Assembly: GCA_027596075.1 (NCBI GenBank)
Contig: JADGJC010000004.1
Location: forward strand, 271,562 to 335,561
DNA: 64,000 bases
Reading direction: 5' to 3'
Source: Rhizophlyctis rosea
Taxonomy: Eukaryota > Chytridiomycota > Chytridiomycetes > Rhizophlyctidales > Rhizophlyctidaceae
The notes beneath the pieces were generated by a model. That model did not search any database and was not told the DNA's origin. It saw nothing but the letters and a program-made list of their open reading frames with translations. The position numbers were made by a program, and so were the translations under genes. This document shows, one piece after another, positions 56,092 through 64,000 of this stretch (positions are counted from its first letter, which is position 1; every line of letters starts with the position of its first letter).

Positions 56092-56620
56092 CTTGGTTGA
56101 TGGCACTTCCGATTGAGTCTTGGGGTAAGCGCACACGCTGGCCAATAAATCAGTAATGCGGAATTACTTGAGTGCCTGAAAGTAGGACGAACCTGTTTGG
56201 AGGAGAAGTGTATTACTGCAAGTAACCACACATGTGACCGGCTGGGAGGATGGGGTTGGGGAATGTAGAAAGGCTGGTTGTCAATTCAAAGTCGAGGACG
56301 AGTTGGCCTAGCCGCCGCAGCTGGCGGCCTTGTAAGGCCTTGGTGGCTTTGCCCACGCGTTTTCTGGCTCTTTTCGTGGGACTGGAAGCTCACAAGGCAA
56401 ACTGCTTCCGCTCACATGCGAATGAGTTCATGGATATCAGTCTTACACGCGAAAAGAGGTTCTGCCTTCGACGTGATCAAATTCTTGGTCATATATACAG
56501 CTCCGAAACCTATCTGCACAACTCCTTCCTATTGTGAAACGACCTACACATGCACCTACGGAACTACCTTATATGGCTTCTGGTGGTCACCTTCGCTTCC
56601 TTTCCAACTAAAAGCATCGA
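56092..56620. other. Intergenic region
   Basis: Between the start of the sumoylation-motif gene and the stop of the FAD monooxygenase. No feature recognised. Confidence 0.4.
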
Positions 56621-58681
56621 TCACAAAGTGGCAACTGCCAAAAAGCTCCGGAAATACTCAACAATATCCTCAGCACACTTGTCACCTTCCATCAAGCCCG
56701 ATACATACCTATCGGGCCTCACAACAACCACTCCCCCTGCCTGAGCTACCCCGTAACCCCGCATCAAGACTCCATCCTGATCTATCCATGCTTTGTATCC
56801 ACCATTCGGCCCCTCCACCTCAACCTTCTGGGCATCAGCAACAAACACGTGCAATTCAACAGGTACAGTGGGGAACAGCTCATGCAAAGATTGGACCGTC
56901 GCGCGGAGGGAGGTGATCTGGGCACTGGACGATGGGTTGAAAAGCAAGAGGCAGAACGCAGTGGTGCGTGTGTACACGAGGTCGTAAAGCTGTCCAGCCT
57001 CGGACGCGCCAGCGGGAACGATCTTACCATCCGGCGCACGGGAACCGGCAGCCAATACTGGAGCATTAGTAACATGGTCAATGATCTGACTAACCCAGGT
57101 CTTCCCCTTCTTCGGCTGAATGTTGAGCGGAGAAGAAGGATAGGAGATGAGAATCATCGATGCTGTTGATCCCAACACGGTACGGAAGGCCGGAATCTGG
57201 AGCATGGTTGGGAGCGCGATCGAGCCGATGAAGTTAAGGATTGGCGTGGGAAGGCTGGCCATGCGGGATGGGTCTGTCACCTGTACCAGTCGGTCGCCGA
57301 CTGGTGATCGTTCTTTCTGGTACGAGTTGAGGAGCGGGCAGTCTAGGGGCTGGGGGGAGCCGCGCAAGTAGGTGGAGACTTTCCAGGAGAGGTTTGCTAC
57401 ATCCTGGAAACCTGTGTTCATGCCCCATCCGCCAACTGGCGCATGTACCTATGTAAATCAAGACAGTGAGGCTGGATTCAACGATGTGATCTGAAGATGG
57501 AGCAGGCTTTTAAAGGAAAACTCACATGCGTAGCATCACCGGCAAGAAACACTCGAGGATGAGGTCGGTAACCTTCCTCAGGAACCTTGCGCTGCTGACT
57601 GGTAAAGTAGGATAACCAGTGGGGGTCATGGACCTTCGCCTTCAAGAACGGCGCTCTTTCGTCCACCAGCTTCTGCACGTCCTCAAGCGTGGGAGGAGGA
57701 ATTGCTTGTCCATGCGACGGAAACGGTATATTGGTTACCGGACCCAGGATGCGCACACGACCTGTGCCCCTTTCGGAAGGCAAGAAGCCGATGCCGTTGG
57801 TGGGCACGATGTAGGCTGTTTCTCCTGCTTGCAGCTCCGGATCGTTGGTTGTGATGTGGCAGTCGACGTTCATAGCGACTAGAGGTGTGGAATGACCGGG
57901 GAAGTCGACATTGAAAGCCTTCCTTACGGGACTGTGACCGCCGTCGCAACCAATCAGGAAGCGGCATGTGATGGTTGACGTCTCGTTTGTTTTGTTATTC
58001 TTGACGTTAACGGTGACGTGGTCATCCGCCCGTTGCAACGAAACAAACTCTGCGTTCCATTCCACCTGGATGCCATATCGGTTTGAAAGATAGTTTGCCA
58101 GGGTGGGTTCGGTGACGGGTTGATTGATTCCTAGGATATAGGCTACGCGGAGAAACGCGGAAAAAGAAGCAATTTAGACTCTGCCATGATGCCTGCCATG
58201 CAATATGGTTTGGACTTACTGTGTTTGGTGTTGGGAATGGCAGCGCCAAACTCAATCTGGAAATTGGTAGGGATGAGACGCAAGTCCTGCTGGTGTTGAG
58301 ATGATCCACAGGGTGCGATAATGAAAAACCCACCGTGCCGTTAACACCCCCAGTGCCGCTCAACACACGAAATCTCCTGACAGTAGTGCCCTTTGCCAGC
58401 ATCTCCTCAAAAAGTCCTTCATGATGCGACAGCATCTCGAGTGACCTGGCGTGTACAGCTAGAGCTTTGGAATACTCGCATGTTGTCTGTGTGAAGGAGG
58501 TGGAGGTGAATTGGTGGCAATAACAGCGCATCGTAAAAAGTGTTATACGTACAGGTTTGGGGTCAATGATCCTGATGTTTCTAGTGCCGTGCCGTGCTAG
58601 TTCCATAGCAGCAAACAAGCCGGTAGGTCCTCCGCCGATAATGAGGACGTCGCTCATATTGACGTTGGCAGTGTTTGACAT
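56621..58681 (-). CDS. FAD-dependent aromatic-ring hydroxylase (PHBH-fold monooxygenase)
   Basis: Five exons (58681-58553, 58486-58334, 58289-58220, 58130-57526, 57448-56621) encode 594 residues. The N-terminal FAD site is VLIIGGGPTGLFAAMELAR (GxGxxG). The middle has CRFLIGCDGGHSPVRKAF (DG motif), and the second FAD site is RVFLAGDATHVHAP followed by GGWGMNTGFQDVANLSWK. This is the phenol-hydroxylase/salicylate-monooxygenase class, which uses NAD(P)H and O2 to hydroxylate aromatic compounds. The C-terminal ~150 residues form the thioredoxin-like domain usual in phenol hydroxylases. The second intron is only 44 nt. A TATAAAA box lies ~125 bp upstream of the ATG. Confidence 0.92.
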
Positions 58682-59477
58682 TTCGACTGTTGTGGGTACG
58701 GGTGATCGCTGAACGCGTAATGTACTTCTGAGAGTTGTAGGTCAACTCTCAAATGACTGAGCAGTCAAAGATGTGGATTGACGAGTTTGGCTTGTGATAG
58801 CCCGCCTTTTATATCAGCAGCGATGTCGTGATGCTTTGTCAAGATGGGGTTGTGGGAAAGGGTTGTGTGAAGAAACTCGGAAAGCGGAAGTCAGGCAGAG
58901 CCAGATCCCGGCTTCGAACACGTTGCACTCCGAGAAACCACCTCCGAAACGGAATTCCACCCTGTGGCACAAGCATGTGCTGCGCATTGTGTCTTGAACG
59001 TCTCCAGTCCTCGTAGCTTTGCGTGAATGCATATCATGACTCGAGAGCAGCCGGCTATTGCGCATGCGGCATGACCTGACTCACACGTCAAAGTCAGCGT
59101 CTGGTGAATCCAGAGGGAAGGGGAGAAGATCCGGTCGCTCCAACTGAAACAAAAATGAGGCTCCAAAGAGGTAGTCTAATGCAAGTCCTGAAGGTGAAAA
59201 CAGTCAACTTTATCGATGGAAAACTTTGGGGTTGAAAATCACAGTTTTTCTATTATACAAAGAGAACTTGCATACACAAACATTGCATTCAGTTACGAAA
59301 CCAAAAATCAAAAAAGCACATATGCACACTAAAATACTGAACCTCTCCAACATAGCTGGACAGTGCGATCGCCCATTCCTAAACTTCGCAATTGCTATCC
59401 TGATGGAATCTCTGTCATCATAGACGAATTCTGTTGAGTTACCTGATAGCCTCTAGCACAGGCTTCCAAGTACCCAC
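58682..59477. other. Intergenic region
   Basis: Only the TATA box at 58807-58813 is recognised. Confidence 0.4.
58807..58813 (-). promoter_or_regulatory. TATA box of the FAD monooxygenase gene
   Basis: TATAAAA on the minus strand about 125 bp upstream of the ATG. Confidence 0.6.
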
Positions 59478-60598
59478 TTATTCGGACTTCTTGACCTTGG
59501 ACTTGGCCTTGCCCAAGAAGCTCTTGAATTTGTTGTCGGCTTGTTGGATCTGAGTTGAGGCGACAGCTTGTGCGTGACCAACCTGCTCGTCGATGAGGCC
59601 TTTGTTGGCGATGTAGATGGGTGGAGCAACGAATGATAAGATGACAACTGTAATAAGCGAGTGACAAACGATGAGACACGAAGACTATTTAACCGTTTCT
59701 CTCGAAAAAAATGCTTACGAGTAGTCAACAAGGTCCAACCGCTCAACACGCCGCTCAACCAGTAGAGGGCCAAAGCTCCAACCAAAGCTTCGAAACTGCG
59801 GGCGTTATTGTCAATGGCGATGAGTGACGCGATGGCGCCAAAGGAGACGTTCACGAGATCGGCGAAAAGATCGGACCACGCATGGAGTTTCTCAGCAGAG
59901 AGGATGTTGCGATTGGCCTGATCCAAATACCAGCTACATCCAAAAGTCAGTCATTCCAAGGCCCCATTTCGAGCAGATCGAAGTGTTATGATTCTTACGT
60001 TGTAGGGGCTTTCTTCACACCATCCTTTTCAACATTAGTGAGCAAACGGTGCGCATGAACCCAGACGTTCACGATAACCAAGTTCGCACCAATGGCAGCC
60101 GCCAGCACAAACGAGATGATGCGAAGGGGGGAGTAGTGAGACAAGATGTAGATGGTGGCCAATATGCCGGATAGAGCGGCAGCAGAGTTGATCGGGTTCT
60201 CCCAGAGAAGAATTGAGCGCACTTTTGATTTGACATATTGAAATTAGCCTCTTGAAGATCGGGATTGGGCTGAGCAAAATGAGACCGCGGCAATATCTCA
60301 TGCAGTTTCTACAACCATTGCAGTCGCCTAGGACGAAAATCCACCAGGCTTCATCTTCGCACTCACCAGTCGCACTCACATACTCTGCTTTCTTGTCCGC
60401 TTCGGTGATAGCTTTCTTGGTTGCTTTCCGGGCGGGGCTGCCTGGAGCCGAGGGAGGAGGCGTGACAACGCCAGGACCGACGGCGGGAGCTGGAGGAGCG
60501 GGCTCCTCAGGTTCGGGAACGACAACAGGCTTGACAGGCTCAGGACCAGCAGTGGCAGCTTCTGGTGCCGGCTTTGGCGGGGCAGCGTCGGATGACAT
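59478..60598 (-). CDS. Reticulon-like ER membrane-shaping protein
   Basis: Four exons (60598-60367, 60221-59999, 59933-59719, 59647-59478) encode 279 residues. The first ~65 residues are a Pro/Ala/Glu-rich disordered arm. The reticulon domain begins VRSILLWENPINSAAA, the family's LLxWxxP entry. It has two long hydrophobic hairpins (LATIYILSHYSPLRIISFVL...; SFEALVGALALYWLSGVL then VVILSFVAPPIYIANKG). Hairpins of this kind wedge the outer leaflet to curve ER tubules. The end KAKSKVKKSE is a basic tail. The donor of intron 1 was set at the second of two GTGAGT sites because only that keeps phase with VRSILLWENP. Confidence 0.88.
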
Positions 60599-61488
60599 TG
60601 TGAGGAGGTCCTTATGCACTGAGATGAGAGTCGATTATACGAGGTAGCAAGAGAGTGTGTCAGTGTAACTTGGTTGTTCGACAATCAAGCCGTTGGTCAG
60701 CACAACGAGATCAGTGTGGGTAAACAAGCTGTTTCTGACTGCGCCGTCAGTAAAGACGAAGAAGCTTGCTTTCCTTGTCACCTTGTGCGCGTTTTGGGAC
60801 TTTTGGCTCGTGAAATTCGGAGGCTGAATGTCCAACCATTGGCACCAACAAAATGTAGCCTATTCTGGGTTGTAATATGACCTTATCAATTGATTGAGTT
60901 GTAACTGAGTTGTACAACGCAGATCCAAGACCTGAAGATGACATGTGTGACAAATGACGCATCATGCAGTTTGCTGTTTTGGGTCAGGGATACCCACCCA
61001 CTCAATCAGCGATCCAATCATGTCAGAGGTGCGGTGTTGGTCCAACATTCAACAATGCTGCGGACAAGGTTACGCGTGAAAGGATCCAGGCACATGCCGA
61101 GACACATGCTCAGTTTGAGCAAGGGTTATGCGCATACTGACACATTCATTATGACCAGTCTCCAAGAAAGAAAAGTGGAACACTTCCAGCACAACTACAC
61201 TCGTTGCACCTTTGCTTCAATTTGCATACACACAAACGCAAAGCAACCTAACGTAGAACTCGACTAGTGAAAACTTTGAGGACTATTAGAGCGTCCGAGG
61301 TAGGACAGGGAAAGCCATCACCATGATCATCGGCTGTAAATCCTCATACTCTTTCTGTGCTCAGACTTATTCCCAGCCTGAAGTTTGAACCCCGTCAACT
61401 CTTCAAAACTACCCACTCACCCCCAAAGTTATTTGCGCACCACACTCAAATTCACAATTTCACTTCAACACCCTCTCCTCACACCACG
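60599..61488. other. Divergent intergenic region
   Basis: No gene recognised between the reticulon and F-box-like starts. Confidence 0.4.
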
Positions 61489-63052
61489 ATGCCAGCCGTT
61501 CAAACGCTCCCCGACCTCCTCACCTACATCCTCGCGCACGATGACATCTCCATCCTCGACCCCCTCAACTTCGAACAGGTCTGCAAACGATGGCACGTTC
61601 TGATCCGTACCAACTACGTTCAGATCTGGAAGCCAAAGCTCCTTGACGCCTTTCCGAAAGGATGTTTACCTACCCTTTATGGGCATGAATAGTGCGTCCC
61701 ATTTTGGCTTGCGCTTGCCGCTGGTCCTAACCATGATTATTCAATCTTTCAGCTGGAGGGATATTGTAACGATGTGGTGGGCTTGGCAACGGCCGTGGGC
61801 GCCGGAGTGGGTCAGGGACGAGGAGGTGAAAGAGCTTGGGGTGGGAGAGACGTTGAGCCGACAGAGCCACAAGGTCGTAAGAGATCTGATGTGGAGCGAG
61901 CCCACATGGTATCCCGAACTCGCGGAACAAGGTCGTTATCAATACCAACCTTTTGGCGTGCGACCAGACGGGCAATCCATTGTCCGCAAAACGTCATCGG
62001 CGGAGTCAGAAACAGGAGGCTTCCTCGATACCATCTTCGCGGAAACTTCGCCTCGATCTATCACCGACATATCGCCCGCATACCACCTTCACACAGATGT
62101 CCTGGCACGTAGAACGCCCAACGGAGCGTGGAGCTTGGAGGATTGAGAAACTGGCAAAATAGTATTGAGGAAGGCAGATGTACCGGGCTGGCATCCAATC
62201 TGGAACCCCTTGTACGACATGACAATCATAGGCAACCACATCGCAGCGGGGTTCGGCGCTTGCGGTGAAATCATATCTTTGCTAAAACCACCATACCAAA
62301 CCAAAAACCGTCCCATGCTCGAGCGCGCACTCAACGAAGCTCCTCAACCCATTCTCACGGGGCTAGATGCCACGCGCTTCTTCGAAATCAGCTTCAATCA
62401 TACCGTCTTAGCGCACATCACGAGAGGGCAAACCAATGTCGGCTTCACCTGCATCCTTACCCTAGTACGCTTCGAGGGACGTAAAACAATCGCTTCGCTC
62501 CCACTCCCTAGCTGCGATGTTCCAACAAACCTCCGGATCTCTCGTTTCAATGTTTTTGTGGCATGGGATGAGGAGGTTATGGTGTTTGACCTCAAAGGAA
62601 ATTTCTTATACTCCATCCACGTTGATGACGACCCATGGACTGATTGGTTTGCTTGCGACAGCTTCAATCTCAACTTCCACTACCGGTCCCAAATCGACGG
62701 GCAGCTGTTCTTACAGAACTACGAAAGGCCAAGCGGCTCGACCAAAGACGAATTCGTGCTCATGGATCCAAAGACTAGAACCGCGCGGCGTGTCGTGAAG
62801 GACTTTCCTGCACAGCTCTTTGAGGAGGGTCGGGAAGAGCCGTTGGGTTATTACTTTGCTGTCAATGAGTATCCGGTTGATGAGGCGGGGAAGAGGACGA
62901 GAGCGCCGGGGGGGAGTCGTGTTTTCTGGCGCTGGATGGAGCGTGTGGATACGGTGGTTGAAGGTGCGGATGCGGTTTTTGAAGGTGCGGGTGCGGTTGT
63001 TGAAGGTGTGGGGAAGCCTCCCGATGAGGTCGTGGAGTCGTCAAAGGCGTAG
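61489..63052 (+). CDS. F-box-like protein with a C-terminal beta-rich domain
   Basis: Three exons (61489-61691, 61753-62108, 62163-63052) encode 482 residues. Residues ~1-50 look like an F-box: LPDLLTYILAHDDI, then LNFEQVCKRWHVLI and IWKPKLLDAF. The rest contains WD/kelch-like strand phrases (VGFTCILTLVRFEGRKTIAS; FVAWDEEVMVFDLKGNFLYS) without a clear repeat count. The second intron is 54 nt, a multiple of three, and removes an in-frame TGA at 62144-62146. Unspliced, the frame would stop there. The tail has a 7-residue repeat (62954-63013). Expected role: SCF adaptor, by inference. Confidence 0.72.
62954..63013 (+). repeat. Coding tandem repeat, 21-nt unit
   Basis: Three units encode VVEGADA, VFEGAGA and VVEGVG near the C-terminus of the F-box-like protein. 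Confidence 0.7.
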
Positions 63053-63476
63053 ATAGACAAGGAGGTCGGAGCTAGGTGAAGGTGTATATAGTTACGAGCA
63101 GATGGTGCAGATAGAAAGGCGGTGCGGAGATGGTTGTGAAAGAAGCTCGTTTGCTGCTTAAGTAGTTTGCAGAAGTGCAATCCATTTGCATAGTAGTTAG
63201 CTATATGCAATACATCTTATCATAGAGAACTTGCGAATACAAAGAGTTTTGCAGTTGATAGCTGTGTGATGAATTGGCTGCATGTGGTTGAACATAGAGA
63301 GCGTGGAGACGGTCACTGGCAGAACAAACGCAATAGGACCCTTGGATTATGGAAACCTCACTAGGTATCGTGCGTGTGGCTTGGCGAGACGGTGTTTCTC
63401 TCTCGCTTTCCTTCGTGTGTATTTTTAGCACCCGCTACGGATCCACTCAAAAAAAGGACGTTACTGCAGGAATACG
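63053..63476. other. Intergenic region
   Basis: No feature recognised. Confidence 0.4.
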
Positions 63477-64000
63477 ATGAAACTCAAACAACTAGAAGGT
63501 AAGAACTGCTCCAAAAGTTGGGCGGTCGCCGGCGATATTTTCCTGACGTGTGTGACTTTACTCAGGCCACCTGCAAACCGTCACGAAATTCGCCAACCCC
63601 AAAATTCAATACGAGCAATACCCAACTTCCGCCCACATAGCCTCCCAACTCCTCTACACAGCCGCAAACACGTATGATGACATAGAGTCTGCCACTGTGC
63701 TGGATCTCGGCGTTGGGTGCGGAGTGTTGAGCGCCGGGGCTGGGTTGCTCGGTGCTGCATATAATATCGGCGTGGACATCGACCCAGACGCTCTTGTGCA
63801 GGCGGGTGAGAATTGCGAGGAGTTGGATGTATGTTGGTGCGCAGGAACTCTGTGGTCAGTAGGGTCAGTAACATGGACAGTTGGTTTGACCTACGCTTTG
63901 CTCTCAGGTTCCAATTGACTTGATTCGAGCAAACGTGGAGGACCTGCTGGGAAGAGATCCTGGTTGCTCAGGACAATCAAGACTATGGGCAGACACGGTC
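63477..64000 (+). CDS. METTL5: METTL5-like rRNA N6-adenine methyltransferase (5' part)
   Basis: Three exons are visible (63477-63498, 63566-63828, 63908-64000); the gene continues past the window. The 126 residues seen read MKLKQLEG, then FANPKIQYEQYPTSAHIA, NTYDDIESATVLDLGVGCGVLS (SAM motif I, D54 onward) and GVDIDPDAL. These match human METTL5 position by position. METTL5 with TRMT112 makes m6A in 18S rRNA. The catalytic NPPF motif must lie to the right and cannot be checked here. A 22-nt first exon is correct because it restores the family's KLKQLE start. Confidence 0.92.

Overview
The window is nuclear DNA of an intron-rich fungus. Nearly every gene is split by short GT-AG introns of about 44-200 nt (mostly 55-95), often with a CTAAC/CTGAC-type branch site. 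It carries fungus-typical genes such as the ribosome-associated Hsp70 SSZ1, together with a CEP120 orthologue. CEP120 is a centriole/basal-body protein that non-flagellated fungi lack, so I infer a zoosporic (chytrid-like) fungus. No rRNA gene, confident tRNA gene, CRISPR array or intact transposon was seen.

Layout. 0-6 kb: the 3' end of a four-helix membrane protein, CDP-diacylglycerol synthase, and a RibD/DHFR-fold reductase with a basic tail. 6-13 kb: two paralogous small SANT/Myb-like genes with identical exon architecture flank a seven-exon DUF262-DUF1524 (GmrSD-type) gene, the kind of protein that acts in bacteria as a modification-dependent restriction enzyme. 13-33 kb: housekeeping genes CEP120, RRP40, an F-box/LRR protein, a GPR1/FUN34/YaaH-like membrane protein, ribosomal protein eL20, a mitochondrial LETM1-domain protein, an old-yellow-enzyme and SSZ1.

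33-43.5 kb is an unstable accessory segment. A block holding an SDR dehydrogenase, a 3CxxC zinc-finger gene and a GNAT-like gene is present twice in the same order. The copies decayed reciprocally: the SDR and zinc-finger genes are intact only in the left copy, the GNAT-like gene only in the right copy, and the right zinc-finger relic is inverted.

43.6-64 kb returns to core functions: a 907-residue protein with a Sel1-like tail, TFIIH subunit TFB1 (12 exons), a SAM methyltransferase, TIP41, a Nudix hydrolase, a protein with four sumoylation-type motifs, an FAD monooxygenase, a reticulon, an F-box-like protein and the 5' part of METTL5.

Exon boundaries were derived by hand from splice signals, reading phase and family similarity. 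Coordinates given for genes span first to last coding base. Items flagged uncertain need transcript data.
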